From Burkholderia sp. (GTDB lineage: Bacteria > Pseudomonadota > Gammaproteobacteria > Burkholderiales > Burkholderiaceae): a stretch of 64,000 bases of DNA. The stretch covers positions 118,032-182,031 of the forward strand of contig JAIRVP010000076.1 of assembly GCA_031253835.1 (NCBI GenBank), given 5' to 3'. This document shows, in pieces, positions 52,899 to 62,228 of this stretch (position 1 is the stretch's first letter; every line of letters starts with the position of its first letter). The position numbers were made by a program, and so were the translations under genes. A model generated the notes under the pieces. It was not told the origin of the DNA. It saw only the letters and a program-made list of their open reading frames with translations, and did no database searches.

Positions 52899-54641
52899 AT
52901 GCCGACTCACCCGCTGGTATTCCATTCCTCGCCGGACCAGACGATCGCCTGGCGCGACGGCACGCCCGTCTCCGTGCGCGCGTTCGTCGCCGACGTCGCG
53001 CGCGTGGCCGCCGCGCTGCCCGCCGGCGGCCACGTGTTCAACGTGTGCCGCGACCGCTACCGCTTCGCGGTCAGCCTGTGCGCGGCGCTCGTCGCCGGCA
53101 GGATCAGCCTGCTGCCGTCGACGCATACGCCGGAAATGGTCCGCCAGCTCGCCTCGTTCGCACCCGACGCGTTCTGCCTGCACGACCTGCCCGACTGCAC
53201 GATCGACCTGCCGCGCTTCGCGTATCCCGAGGCCGCGCCCGGCGAGCTTGCGGACGTTGCGCCGTTCGCCGTGCCGCAGATCGATGCGGCGCGCATCATG
53301 GCCTACGTGTTCACGTCCGGCTCGACCGGCGCGCCGGTGCCGCACCGCAAGACCTGGGGTTTCCTGGTCGGCTGCGTGCGTGCGGCGGCCGACCGCCTCG
53401 GGCTGCTCGACGGCCGCGCGGCCACGCTGATCGGCACGGTGCCCGCGCAGCACATGTACGGCTTCGAGTCGACGGTGCTGCTCGCGCTGATCGGCGGCCT
53501 GGCGTTCAGCAACCGCCAGCCGTTCTACCCGGTCGACATCCGCGACGAGCTCGACGCGATCCCGCAGCCGCGCGTGCTCGTCACGTCGCCGATCCACCTG
53601 CGTGCACTGCTGTCCGCCGGCCATGCGCTGCCGCCGGCGGCGCTCGTGCTGTCGGCCACCGCGCCGCTGTCGGAAAAGCTCGCGTGCGAAGCCGAGGCCG
53701 CGCTCGACGCGCCGCTCGTCGAGATCTACGGCAGCACCGAGACCGGCCAGATCGCGACGCGCCGCACGTCGCAAGGCGCGACGTGGGCACTGTTCCCGGA
53801 CATCCGCCTCGACGCGCGCGACGAACCGAACGGCGACGACAGCGGCCCGACCGTCTGGGTGTCGGGCGGGCACGTCGAGGCGCCCGTGCCGATGGGCGAT
53901 GCGCTCGAACTGCTCGGCAACGGCCGGTTCCTGCTGCACGGCCGCAAGGCCGACCTCGTCAACATCGCCGGCAAGCGCACGTCGCTCGCGTACCTGAACC
54001 ATCAGCTCAACGCGATTGCCCAGGTGGTCGACGGCGTGTTCTTCATGCCCGACGAAGCCGCACCGGCGCACGGCGACACCCGCCTCGAACCGGTCACGCG
54101 CCTGGTCGCGCTCGTCGTCGCGCCGACGCTCACGGCCGCCGATCTGCAGCGCGCGCTGCGCGAGCGGATCGATCCCGCGTTCATGCCGCGCCCGCTCGTG
54201 TTCGTCGACGCGCTGCCGCGCAACGAAACGGGCAAGCTGCCGCGCGACGTGCTCGCCGCGCTCGTCGCGCAACATGCGCGCGCGACGGCCGCGCCGGCGC
54301 CTGAATGCGCCACGGCCGCCGCACCCGCACTCGCGTTCACGGTTCCCGCCGACCATCCGGCGCTGCCCGGCCACTTCCCCGGCCATCCGGTCGTGCCGGG
54401 CGTCGTGCTGCTCGATCATGCGATCCACGCGATCGGCACGGCGCTGAACCGCCCGCTGCACGCGTGGCGGCTCGGTTCCGCGAAATTCCTGAGCCCGGTC
54501 GCCCCGGGCGAACCGCTCGATCTCGCGTACGACACCGCGGCCAGCGGCGCGATCCGCTTCACGCTGCGCGCCGGGACGCGCGAAGTCGCGACAGGCGTGC
54601 TGTCCGCGCCGCCTCCCAGGCAGGATGGCGCGCAGCCATGA
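52899..54641 (+). CDS. AMP-dependent ligase fused to a hot-dog dehydratase domain
   Basis: A 580-residue two-domain protein. Residues ~1–465 are an ANL ligase: 'AYVFTSGSTGAPVPHRKTW' near residue 140, 'EIYGSTETGQIATR' near residue 280, and 'LPRNETGKLPRDVL' with the C-terminal catalytic Lys. Residues ~485–580 form a FabA/FabZ-like hot-dog domain ('DHPALPGHFPGHPVVPGVVLLDHA'), similar to the separate ApeI dehydratase. It would activate an aromatic acid such as hydroxybenzoate and load it onto the carrier protein, and dehydrate intermediates. The start at 52899 has a poor ribosome site; the next gene's start overlaps its stop (ATGA). Confidence 0.82.
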   Translation: MPTHPLVFHSSPDQTIAWRDGTPVSVRAFVADVARVAAALPAGGHVFNVCRDRYRFAVSLCAALVAGRISLLPSTHTPEMVRQLASFAPDAFCLHDLPDCTIDLPRFAYPEAAPGELADVAPFAVPQIDAARIMAYVFTSGSTGAPVPHRKTWGFLVGCVRAAADRLGLLDGRAATLIGTVPAQHMYGFESTVLLALIGGLAFSNRQPFYPVDIRDELDAIPQPRVLVTSPIHLRALLSAGHALPPAALVLSATAPLSEKLACEAEAALDAPLVEIYGSTETGQIATRRTSQGATWALFPDIRLDARDEPNGDDSGPTVWVSGGHVEAPVPMGDALELLGNGRFLLHGRKADLVNIAGKRTSLAYLNHQLNAIAQVVDGVFFMPDEAAPAHGDTRLEPVTRLVALVVAPTLTAADLQRALRERIDPAFMPRPLVFVDALPRNETGKLPRDVLAALVAQHARATAAPAPECATAAAPALAFTVPADHPALPGHFPGHPVVPGVVLLDHAIHAIGTALNRPLHAWRLGSAKFLSPVAPGEPLDLAYDTAASGAIRFTLRAGTREVATGVLSAPPPRQDGAQP

Positions 54642-55615
54642 AGCGCACCGCGTGGGCCGAACGCCAGGAACGCAGCAACGCCGGGCTGCTGCGCACGATG
54701 ACGTGGATCTCGCTGCGCTTCGGCCGACAGCGCGCGCGCATCGTGCTGCACCTGATCGCGACGTACTTCGTGCTGTTCTCGCCGGCCGCGTGCGCCGCGT
54801 CGCGCGACTACCTGCGGCGCGTGCTCGGCCGCCCCGCGCGCTGGCGCGACGTGTACCGGCACGTGTTCACGTTCGCGGCGACGATCCACGACCGCGTCTA
54901 CCTGATGAACGGGCGCTTCGACCTGTTCGACATCCGGCTGCACGGCGAGACGCTCGTCGACGAAGCGCTCGCGGGCGGCCGCGGTGCGTTCCTGATGGGC
55001 GCGCACCTCGGCAGCTTCGAGGTCGTGCGCGCGATCGGCCGCACGCATCCGGACCTGCGCGTCGTCGTCACGATGTACGAGAAGAACGCGCGCAAGATCA
55101 ACGCGACGCTCGCCGCGGTGAACCCGGCCGCGAAGCCGGAAGTGATTCCGCTCGGGCAGGTCGACTCGATGCTGAAGGTGCGCGAGCGTCTCGACGCGAA
55201 CTGCATGGTCGGCATGCTCGCCGACCGCACGCTGCTCGACGAGGGCGCCGCATCGCTGCGGCGGCTGCCGCTGCTCGACACGCCGGCCGCGTTCCCGCTC
55301 GGGCCGCTTCACATGGCCGCGATGCTGAAACGCCCGGTGATCTTCATGACGGGCCTCTATCGCGACGGCAACCGCTACGATGTGCACTTCGAGACGCTCG
55401 CCGATTTCACCGACGTGCGGCGCGACACGCGCGCGGCGGCCGTCGACGCGGCACTCGCGCGCTATGTCGCGCTGCTCGACAAGTACTGCCGCGCAGCCCC
55501 GTACAACTGGTTCAACTATTTCGATTTCTGGCAAGGCGGCGATGCCGCGGCCGCGCGCCGCGACACGGCGCACGCCGGTACCGACCTGCCCGCCACGAGG
55601 GATTCCGACGCATGA
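54638..55615 (+). CDS. Lysophospholipid-acyltransferase (LpxL-type) of the aryl-polyene-type cluster
   Basis: A 325-residue member of the LpxL/HtrB acyltransferase fold. A hydrophobic helix lies near residues 35–55 ('IVLHLIATYFVLFSP'). The catalytic H-x4-E is 'GAHLGSFEVVRA' near residue 121. 'VGMLADRTLLDEGAASLRRLPLLDTPAAFPLGPLHMAAMLKRPVIFM' is the usual second half. In aryl-polyene clusters such enzymes transfer the polyene acyl group to a lipid core. Start and stop are each coupled to neighbours by four-base overlaps. Confidence 0.85.
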   Translation: MKRTAWAERQERSNAGLLRTMTWISLRFGRQRARIVLHLIATYFVLFSPAACAASRDYLRRVLGRPARWRDVYRHVFTFAATIHDRVYLMNGRFDLFDIRLHGETLVDEALAGGRGAFLMGAHLGSFEVVRAIGRTHPDLRVVVTMYEKNARKINATLAAVNPAAKPEVIPLGQVDSMLKVRERLDANCMVGMLADRTLLDEGAASLRRLPLLDTPAAFPLGPLHMAAMLKRPVIFMTGLYRDGNRYDVHFETLADFTDVRRDTRAAAVDAALARYVALLDKYCRAAPYNWFNYFDFWQGGDAAAARRDTAHAGTDLPATRDSDA

Positions 55616-56253
55616 CCGCCATTCGCCGCTTTCTGCTTCCGTCCGCCATGCACCGCGCCCGCGCCGCCCGCCTGCTCGCCGTCACCGCCGCCGCGATCGC
55701 GCTGGCCGTGCCCGCGCACGCGGCCGACACGGCACCGGCATGGAACCTCGATCAGCTGATGTCGACGCTCGCGCAGCACAAGTCCGGACGCGCGACCTTC
55801 ACCGAGACGAAATACCTGTCGATCGCCGCGCAGCCGGTCGAATCGTCCGGCGAGCTCGTGTTCGTCGCGCCCGATCATCTGGAAAAGCACACGCTGAGCC
55901 CGAAGCCCGAGCACCTCGTCGTCGACGGCGACATGCTCACGGTCGAGCGCAACAACCGCAAGTTCACGCTCGCGCTCGCGCGCTATCCGGAACTCGGCGC
56001 GTTCATCGACAGCATCCGCGCGACGCTCGCCGGCAACCGCTTCGCGCTCGAACAGGTGTACAAGGTCGCCCTGTCCGGGCGCGGCGACGACTGGACGCTG
56101 ACGCTCACGCCGCTCGACTCGCGGATGCTGAAGGTCGTCAGCACGATCACGCTCGACGGCACGCGCGACGTCTTGCGCAGCGTCGCGATCCGGCAGGCCG
56201 ACGGCGATCATTCGGTGATGCGCCTGCAACCCGTTGCGGCCACCGCGAACTGA
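55612..56253 (+). CDS. LolA-like outer-membrane lipid carrier of the aryl-polyene-type cluster
   Basis: A 213-residue periplasmic protein with a Sec signal ('LLAVTAAAIALAVPAHA', cleavage after about residue 37). The mature part has the LolA-like fold pattern ('WNLDQLMSTLAQHKSGRATFTETKYLSIAAQPVESSGELVFVAPDHLEKHTLSPKPEHLVVDGDMLTVERN'). In aryl-polyene clusters LolA-like proteins are thought to carry the lipidated pigment across the periplasm. It has no lipoprotein cysteine. Overlaps with both neighbours show one transcript. Confidence 0.85.
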   Translation: MTAIRRFLLPSAMHRARAARLLAVTAAAIALAVPAHAADTAPAWNLDQLMSTLAQHKSGRATFTETKYLSIAAQPVESSGELVFVAPDHLEKHTLSPKPEHLVVDGDMLTVERNNRKFTLALARYPELGAFIDSIRATLAGNRFALEQVYKVALSGRGDDWTLTLTPLDSRMLKVVSTITLDGTRDVLRSVAIRQADGDHSVMRLQPVAATAN

Positions 56254-58718
56254 TGGACGAACGCACGCGCCCCTCCCCCGTCGCCCGTCGCCTGCACGCG
56301 TGGCGGCAGCGCGCCGTGCTCGTGTGGCTGCTCGCGCTCGTCGCGTGCGGCGTCGCGATCGGGCGCGCGCACTTCACGGCCGACCTGTCCGCGTTCCTGC
56401 CGAGCTCGCCGAGCGCCGGGCAGCGCGTGCTCGTCGACCAGTTGCGCGACGGCATCGTATCGCGGCTGATCCTCGTCGCGATCGACGGCGGCGATGCGGC
56501 CACGCGCGCCGCGCTGTCGCGGCGCGTTGCCGGCGCACTGCGCACCGATCCGCAATTCGCGGCCGTGCACAACGGCGAAGCCGCGAACGACGCACGCGAC
56601 CGGCAGTTCGTCTTCGATCACCGCTACCTGCTGAGTCCGGCCGTCACGCCGCAGCGCTTCAGCGCCGACGGCCTGCACCAGGCGCTCGGCGACAGCCTCG
56701 ACCTGCTGAGCTCGTCGGCCGGCCTCGTCGCGAAGGCGATGCTGCCGCGCGACCCGACCGGCGAAGTCACCGCGCTCGTCGACCAGCTCGACAGCGCGGC
56801 CCAGCCGGCGAGCCGCGACGGCGTGTGGGCCTCGCGCGACGGCACGCGTGCGGTGTTCGTCGTGCAGACGGCCGCCGCCGGCTCCGATACCGACGCGCAG
56901 GCGCGTGCGATCGACACGGTGCGCCGCGCGTTCGCCGCGGCGAAGCAAGCCACGCCGAATGCGGCCGCGACGACGCTCGCGATGACGGGCCCCGGCGTGT
57001 TCTCGGTCGACACGCGAGACACGATCCGGCATGACGTCGAGCGCCTGTCGACGGCGAGCGTCGTGCTGATCGTCGCGCTGCTGCTGACGCTGTACCGCTC
57101 GCCGCGCACGCTCGTGCTCGGGCTGCTGCCGGTGCTGACGGGCGTCGCGGCCGGGATCGCGGCGGTCAGCGTCGCGTTCGGCACGGTCCACGGCCTCACG
57201 CTCGGCTTCGGCACGACGCTGATCGGCGAAGCCGTCGACTATTCGATCTATCTGTTCGTGCAATCGGCGCAGGCCGGCACGCGCGGCACCGCGCGCCCGG
57301 GCGACGCGACACGCGCCTGGGTCGCCGCGTACTGGCCGACGATCCGGCTCGGCGTACTGACGTCCGTGTGCGGTTTCGCGTCGATGCTGTTCTCCGGATT
57401 CCCGGGCCTCGTGCAGCTCGGGCTGTATTCGATCGTCGGGCTGACGGCCGCCGCGCTCGTCACGCGCTTCGTGCTGCCGCACCTGCGCGGCGAGCATGTC
57501 GCGATCCGCGACGTGTCGCGCGTCGGTGCGGTGCTCGCACGGGCCGCCGATGCCGCGCCGCGGCTGCGCTGGCCGCTCGCCGTGCTCGTGGTCGCCGCGA
57601 TCGCGACGCTCGTGCTGCATCGCGACGGGCTGTGGAGCCGCGAACTCGCCGCGCTCAGCCCCGTGCCGGCGCAGGCACAGGCACTCGATGCGCGGCTGCG
57701 CGCCGACGTCGGCGCGCCCGACGTGCGCTACCTCGTCGTGATTGCCGCACCGACCGAACAGGCCGCGCTCGAAGGCGCCGAGAAAGTGGCCGCGCAATTG
57801 CAGCCGCTCGTCGACCAGGGCGCGCTCGCCGGCTTCGAAAGCCCCGCGCGCTACCTGCCGAGCGATGCCGCGCAGCGCGCGCGCCAGGCGAGCCTGCCGG
57901 ACGTGGACGTGCTCACCGCCCGGATGCGCGACGCCGTCGCGAACCAGTCGATCGCCGTGAAGCCCGACCTGTTCGCGCCGTTCATCGCCGACGTCGATGC
58001 CGCGCGCCACGCACCGCTGCTGACGCGCGCGGACCTGCGCGGCACGTCGCTGGCGCTCGCCGTCGATGCGCTGCTGACCGAACGCAACGGCCGCTGGAAC
58101 GCGATGCTGTCGCTGCGCGCGCCGGACGCCGCGCGCACCGTGCAGCCGGCATCCGGCCTCGATGCGTCGCCGATTCGCGCGGCCGTCGCGCGCGCCGGCG
58201 TGCCCGACGCGCTGTTCGTCGACATGAAGGCCGAAGCCGATCGCCTGTACGTGAGCTACGTGCACGAGGACATCCGGCTGTCGCTCGCGGGATTTGCCGC
58301 GATCGCCGTGCTGATGCTGATCGCGCTGCGTTCGCCGCGCGTGGCCGTGCGCGCGCTCGCGCCGCTCGTCGCGGCCGCGCTGGTCGTGACAGCCGGCTTC
58401 GCGCTGGCCGGCGTGCAACTGACGATCCTGCACCTCGTCGGGATGCTGCTGATCGTCGCGGTCGGCTCGAACTACGCGCTGTTCTTCTGCAAGCGCGACG
58501 ACGCGCAGCCCGTGACGCCCTACACGCTCGTATCGCTGCTGATCGCGAACCTCGCGACCGTCGCCGGCTTCGGGCTGCTCGCGCTGTCGCGCGTACCGCT
58601 GCTCGAAACCTTCGGGCTGACCGTCGGCCCCGGCGCGATGCTCGCGCTCGCGTTCGCGGCGATTCTCGCGCCGCGCGTCGCAGCGGCCGGCGCTCGTCAC
58701 CAACGGAGCCCGGCATGA
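56253..58718 (+). CDS. MMPL/RND-type exporter of the aryl-polyene-type cluster
   Basis: An 821-residue inner-membrane protein with two halves, each of one helix, a large periplasmic loop, and five more helices. The helical bundles lie around residues 270–430 and 690–815 ('SVVLIVALLLTLYRSPRTLVLGLLPVLTG', 'EAVDYSIYLFVQSAQ'; 'LAGFAAIAVLMLIALRSPRVA', 'GMLLIVAVGSNYALFFCKRDD'). Conserved Asp/Tyr ('GEAVDYS') and Gly/Ser-Asn-Tyr ('GSNYALFF') sit where RND proton-relay residues are expected. It should move the finished lipid–pigment from the inner membrane to the LolA-like carrier. Confidence 0.85.
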   Translation: MDERTRPSPVARRLHAWRQRAVLVWLLALVACGVAIGRAHFTADLSAFLPSSPSAGQRVLVDQLRDGIVSRLILVAIDGGDAATRAALSRRVAGALRTDPQFAAVHNGEAANDARDRQFVFDHRYLLSPAVTPQRFSADGLHQALGDSLDLLSSSAGLVAKAMLPRDPTGEVTALVDQLDSAAQPASRDGVWASRDGTRAVFVVQTAAAGSDTDAQARAIDTVRRAFAAAKQATPNAAATTLAMTGPGVFSVDTRDTIRHDVERLSTASVVLIVALLLTLYRSPRTLVLGLLPVLTGVAAGIAAVSVAFGTVHGLTLGFGTTLIGEAVDYSIYLFVQSAQAGTRGTARPGDATRAWVAAYWPTIRLGVLTSVCGFASMLFSGFPGLVQLGLYSIVGLTAAALVTRFVLPHLRGEHVAIRDVSRVGAVLARAADAAPRLRWPLAVLVVAAIATLVLHRDGLWSRELAALSPVPAQAQALDARLRADVGAPDVRYLVVIAAPTEQAALEGAEKVAAQLQPLVDQGALAGFESPARYLPSDAAQRARQASLPDVDVLTARMRDAVANQSIAVKPDLFAPFIADVDAARHAPLLTRADLRGTSLALAVDALLTERNGRWNAMLSLRAPDAARTVQPASGLDASPIRAAVARAGVPDALFVDMKAEADRLYVSYVHEDIRLSLAGFAAIAVLMLIALRSPRVAVRALAPLVAAALVVTAGFALAGVQLTILHLVGMLLIVAVGSNYALFFCKRDDAQPVTPYTLVSLLIANLATVAGFGLLALSRVPLLETFGLTVGPGAMLALAFAAILAPRVAAAGARHQRSPA

Positions 58719-59599
58719 ACGCGCCGTCGTCCGTTCCATCGCATCCGGCCGGCGCTACGCGCCGCTGGAGACCGACGCCGCTGATCGCCGGTACGGCTGC
58801 GCTGCACGCGGGTGCGGCGGCCGCCGTCATCGCGCAGCCGGCCACGTGGCCGTGGGCCGTCGGCGGCGTGGTCGCGTCGCATCTCGCGCTGACGGCCGCC
58901 GGCCTGTGGCCGCGCAGCGCGCTGCTTGGCCCGAACTGGACGCGCCTGCCGGCAGGCGCCGGCCGCAAGATTGCACTGACGATCGACGACGGCCCGGACC
59001 CGGACGTCACGCCGCGCGTGCTCGACCTGCTCGACCGCTACGACGCGCGCGCGACGTTCTTCTGCATCGGCGATCTCGCGCGCCGCCATCCGCGGTGGAT
59101 CGAGGCGATCGTCGCGCGCGGCCATGCGATCGAGAACCACAGCCAGCGGCACCGGCATACGTTCTCGCTATCGGGCCCCGCCGCGCTGCGGCGCGAAATC
59201 GCGGTCGCGCAGCAGACGCTGACCGAGATCGCCGGCACGCGCCCGCTGTTCTTCCGCGCGCCGGCCGGCCTGCGCAATCCGTTTCTCGAGCCGGTGCTGT
59301 GCGAACTCGGCCTGCAGCTCGCCAGCTGGACGCGACGCGGCTTCGACACGCGCGCCCGCGATGCCGCGATCGTCACGCGCCGCCTGCTGCACGGCCTCGA
59401 TGCGCGCGACATCCTGCTGGTGCACGACGGTCATGCGGCGCGCGACGCGCGCGGCGAACCGGTCGTGCTCGACGTACTGCAGGCGGTGTTACGCGCGGCC
59501 GCCGATGCGCAGTTGCACTGGACCACGCTGCGCGCGGCGCTCGCGCCCGAGCCGCCCGGCCAGCCGGGCGTTCCGGCCCCCCCGTTTGATAAAATCTGA
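58715..59599 (+). CDS. Polysaccharide deacetylase (NodB homology) protein
   Basis: A 294-residue protein with two N-terminal hydrophobic stretches (residues ~22–64) and a NodB domain. The metal and base motif 'ALTIDDGPDPDVTP' is near residue 92, 'FCIGD', 'GHAIENHSQRHRHTF' with His-x-x-x-His near 135–140, 'FFRAPAGLRNPF' and 'DILLVHDGHA'. It would be membrane-anchored with the catalytic part outside. NodB-type enzymes remove N-acetyl groups from sugars; here it might deacetylate the sugar or lipid carrier of the pigment. This gene is not a standard member of the E. coli-type aryl-polyene set. Confidence 0.82.
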   Translation: MNAPSSVPSHPAGATRRWRPTPLIAGTAALHAGAAAAVIAQPATWPWAVGGVVASHLALTAAGLWPRSALLGPNWTRLPAGAGRKIALTIDDGPDPDVTPRVLDLLDRYDARATFFCIGDLARRHPRWIEAIVARGHAIENHSQRHRHTFSLSGPAALRREIAVAQQTLTEIAGTRPLFFRAPAGLRNPFLEPVLCELGLQLASWTRRGFDTRARDAAIVTRRLLHGLDARDILLVHDGHAARDARGEPVVLDVLQAVLRAAADAQLHWTTLRAALAPEPPGQPGVPAPPFDKI

Positions 59600-59662
59600 C
59601 CTTGAACGGCGCGGCCGCCAGCCCTGCTGCGGCGCCCGTTCCGGCCACCGGATGCGACCCTC

Positions 59663-60874
59663 GTGAAACCTCTCCTGCTCTCGCACTTCACCGCCACCAG
59701 CTGCATCGGCCGCGGGCTCGACGCGACCCGCGATGCGCTGCACCACGCACGCGGCGGGCTCACGCCGTGCCACTTCGAGCGTGCGGATCTCGACACGTGG
59801 ATCGGCGCGGTGGACGGCGTCGACGCGCAACCCGTGCGCGCCGATCTCGCCGACTTCGAATGCCGCAACAACCGCCTCGCGCAGCTCGGCCTCGTGCAGG
59901 ACGGCTTCGACGCAAGCGTCGCGGCGGCCGTCGCGCGCTACGGCGCGGCACGCGTCGGCGTGTTCATCGGCACGAGCACGGCCGGGATCCTCGAGACCGA
60001 ACACGCGTACCAGCAGCGCGATCCGGCGAGCGGCGCGCTGCCGGCCGACTTCCGCTATGCGGAAACGCACAACCCGTATTCGCCGGCTGCATTCGTGCGC
60101 GCGTATTTCGCGCTGCGCGGGCCGGCGATGGCGATCTCGTCCGCGTGTTCGTCCGGTGCGAAGGTGTTCGGCTCCGCACGGCGCATGATCGAGGCCGGGC
60201 TGATCGACGCGGCCGTCGTCGGCGGCGTCGATTCGCTGTGCCTGACGACGCTGTACGGCTTCAATTCCCTCGAACTGCTGTCGCGCCGGCCGTGCCGGCC
60301 GTTCGACGTCGCGCGCGACGGCATCTCGATCGGCGAGGCCGCCGCATTCGCGCTCGTCGAGCGCGTGCCCGACCAACCCGCCGCGCTCGACGACGACGCG
60401 ATCCTGCTGCTCGGCATCGGCGAATCGAGCGACGCGCATCACATGTCGTCGCCGCATCCGGAAGGGCTCGGCGCACGCACCGCGATCGAGCAGGCGCTCG
60501 CATCCGCCGGCCTCGGTGCGCACGACATCGACTACGTGAACCTGCACGGCACCGCGACGCCGAGCAACGATACAGCCGAGAGCCGCGCGGTCGGCGCGCT
60601 GTTCGCCAGCACGCCGTGCAGCTCGACGAAGGGCGCGACCGGCCACACGCTCGGCGCGGCCGGCGCGCTCGAAGCGATCGTCGCCGCGCTCGCGCTGCGC
60701 GACCAGTTCGTGCCGGCCGGCGTCAACACGACGCAACCCGACCCGGCGCTCGTCACCGACTACTTACTGGCGAGCCGCGACACGCGCGTGCGCGCCGTCC
60801 TGTCCAATTCGTTCGGCTTCGGCGGCACGAATTGCAGCCTGATCCTCGGCCGCGCCGACCACGCCAGCCGCTGA
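59663..60874 (+). CDS. Beta-ketoacyl-ACP synthase (active, KAS II-like)
   Basis: A 403-residue ketosynthase with all three catalytic residues: Cys in 'ISSACSSGAKVF' (near residue 160), His in 'VNLHGTATPSNDTAES' (near 294) and His in 'KGATGHTLGAAGALE' (near 328), plus the 'SNSFGFGGTNCSLIL' end. It extends the polyene chain. GTG 59663 is the start; the ribosome site is weak (CGGATGCG). The chain-length-factor-like gene follows after eight bases, as in paired KS/CLF systems. Confidence 0.9.
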   Translation: MKPLLLSHFTATSCIGRGLDATRDALHHARGGLTPCHFERADLDTWIGAVDGVDAQPVRADLADFECRNNRLAQLGLVQDGFDASVAAAVARYGAARVGVFIGTSTAGILETEHAYQQRDPASGALPADFRYAETHNPYSPAAFVRAYFALRGPAMAISSACSSGAKVFGSARRMIEAGLIDAAVVGGVDSLCLTTLYGFNSLELLSRRPCRPFDVARDGISIGEAAAFALVERVPDQPAALDDDAILLLGIGESSDAHHMSSPHPEGLGARTAIEQALASAGLGAHDIDYVNLHGTATPSNDTAESRAVGALFASTPCSSTKGATGHTLGAAGALEAIVAALALRDQFVPAGVNTTQPDPALVTDYLLASRDTRVRAVLSNSFGFGGTNCSLILGRADHASR

Positions 60875-60882
60875 GGCCCGCC

Positions 60883-61698
60883 ATGACACTCACCGCCTAT
60901 ATCGAAAGCATCGGCCTCGTCGGGCCCGGATTGAGCGACTGGCCGCACGCGGCCGCCGTGCTCGCCGGCCGCGCGCCCTATGCGTCCGCGCGCACCGAGC
61001 TGCCGCCGCCGGCCGGGCTGCCGTCGGCCGAGCGCCGCCGCACGGGCCCCGTCGTGCGCGTTGCACTTGCGGTCGGCCACGAGGCCGTGGCCGCGAGCGG
61101 CCGCGATGCCGCGACGCTCGCGACCGTGTTCAGCGCATCCGGCGGCGACGGCCAGAATTGCCACGCGATTTGCGAAACGCTGGCCGGCGACGATCGGCAA
61201 CTGTCGCCGACGCGTTTCCACAACTCGGTCCACAACGCGCCGGCCGGCTACTGGAGCATCGCGACCCGCGCAATGGCGACGTCGAACGTGCTGTGCGCGC
61301 ACGACGGCAGCTTTGCCGCCGGCCTGCTCGAGAGCCTGTGCCAGGTCGTCGTCGATCGCGTGCCGACGCTGCTGATCGCGTACGACACCGACTATCCGGA
61401 ACCGCTGCGCACGGTGCGGCCGATCGACGATGCGTTCGGCGTCGCACTCGTGCTCGCGCCCGACGCGAGCGAACGCACGCTCGCCCGCATCGACGTGCAG
61501 CTCACCGACGCCCCCGTGACGGCACTCGCGAATGCCGAACTCGACGCGCTGCGCGCCGGCACGCCAGCCGCGCGCGTGCTGCCGCTGCTCGGCGCACTCG
61601 CGGCGCAGCGTTCGACGCGCGTCGTGCTCGATTACCTGGACGATACGCGCGTGCAGGTCGACATCGCGATGCCCGAACTGTTCGCGGAGCGTGCGTGA
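60883..61698 (+). CDS. Ketosynthase-like chain length factor (Ketoacyl-synt_2 type)
   Basis: A 271-residue protein resembling only the N-terminal half of a ketosynthase. It has 'ESIGLVGPGLSDWPHAAAVLAGR' at the start and 'LATVFSASGGDGQNCHAICETLAGDDRQLSPTRFHNSVHNAPAGYWSIATRAMATSNVLCAHDGSFAAGLLES' around residues 80–150. The nucleophile position is not in a normal A-C-S-S-G context and the two catalytic His are absent. It is probably a non-catalytic partner of the preceding synthase that sets chain length. Its TGA overlaps the next ATG by one base. Confidence 0.82.
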   Translation: MTLTAYIESIGLVGPGLSDWPHAAAVLAGRAPYASARTELPPPAGLPSAERRRTGPVVRVALAVGHEAVAASGRDAATLATVFSASGGDGQNCHAICETLAGDDRQLSPTRFHNSVHNAPAGYWSIATRAMATSNVLCAHDGSFAAGLLESLCQVVVDRVPTLLIAYDTDYPEPLRTVRPIDDAFGVALVLAPDASERTLARIDVQLTDAPVTALANAELDALRAGTPAARVLPLLGALAAQRSTRVVLDYLDDTRVQVDIAMPELFAERA

Positions 61699-62201
61699 TG
61701 ACCGCCACGCCTCCGCTTGCGCCGCCGCTCGACCATGCATGGATCGCCGCGCACATTCCGCACGGCGGCACGATGTGCGTGCTCGACACGGTCGATGCAT
61801 GGGATGCCGAACGGATCCGCTGCACGGCGACGAGCCATCGCGATCCGCACAACCCGCTGCGCGCGCACGGCCGGCTCGCATCGGTCTGCGGCATCGAATA
61901 CGCGGCGCAGGCAATGGCCGTGCACGGCGCGCTGCTCGGTGCGCATGAAGCGCGCCCGCGTGTCGGCTATCTCGCGAGCGTGCGCAATGTCGACGCGTTC
62001 GTCGACCGGCTCGACACGTTCGAGCAGCCGCTCGTCGTCGACGCGGAACGCGTGAGCGGCGACGGCCGCTCGGTGCTGTACGGCTTCACGCTGCGCTGCG
62101 GCGATCGCGTGCTGCTGTCCGGCCGCGCCGCGGTGATGCTCGACGCATCGGCCGCCGGCGCATTTCAACCGGCACCTGCCGGCTCCACGAATCCTCGCTG
62201 A
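61698..62201 (+). CDS. 3-hydroxyacyl-ACP dehydratase (ApeP-like hot-dog)
   Basis: A 167-residue hot-dog protein ('HIPHGGTMCVLDTVDAWDAERIRCTATSHRDPHNPLRAHGRLASVCGIEYAAQAMAVHGALLG'). 'HGG' and 'IEYAAQAMAVHGAL' are typical of the ApeP/COG4706 dehydratases of aryl-polyene clusters. It removes water from the 3-hydroxyacyl-ACP intermediates. The ligase carries a second dehydratase domain, so the cluster has two dehydratase activities, as in E. coli (ApeI and ApeP). Start codon coupled to the chain-length factor by TGATG. Confidence 0.86.
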   Translation: MTATPPLAPPLDHAWIAAHIPHGGTMCVLDTVDAWDAERIRCTATSHRDPHNPLRAHGRLASVCGIEYAAQAMAVHGALLGAHEARPRVGYLASVRNVDAFVDRLDTFEQPLVVDAERVSGDGRSVLYGFTLRCGDRVLLSGRAAVMLDASAAGAFQPAPAGSTNPR

Positions 62202-62228
62202 AGAGGCTTACCCCAAGGAAACCAGGTC

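Noticed and set aside
56208..58739. An 843-codon frame antisense to the MMPL exporter
   Set aside because: Arg/Gln-rich shadow; no ribosome site or motif.
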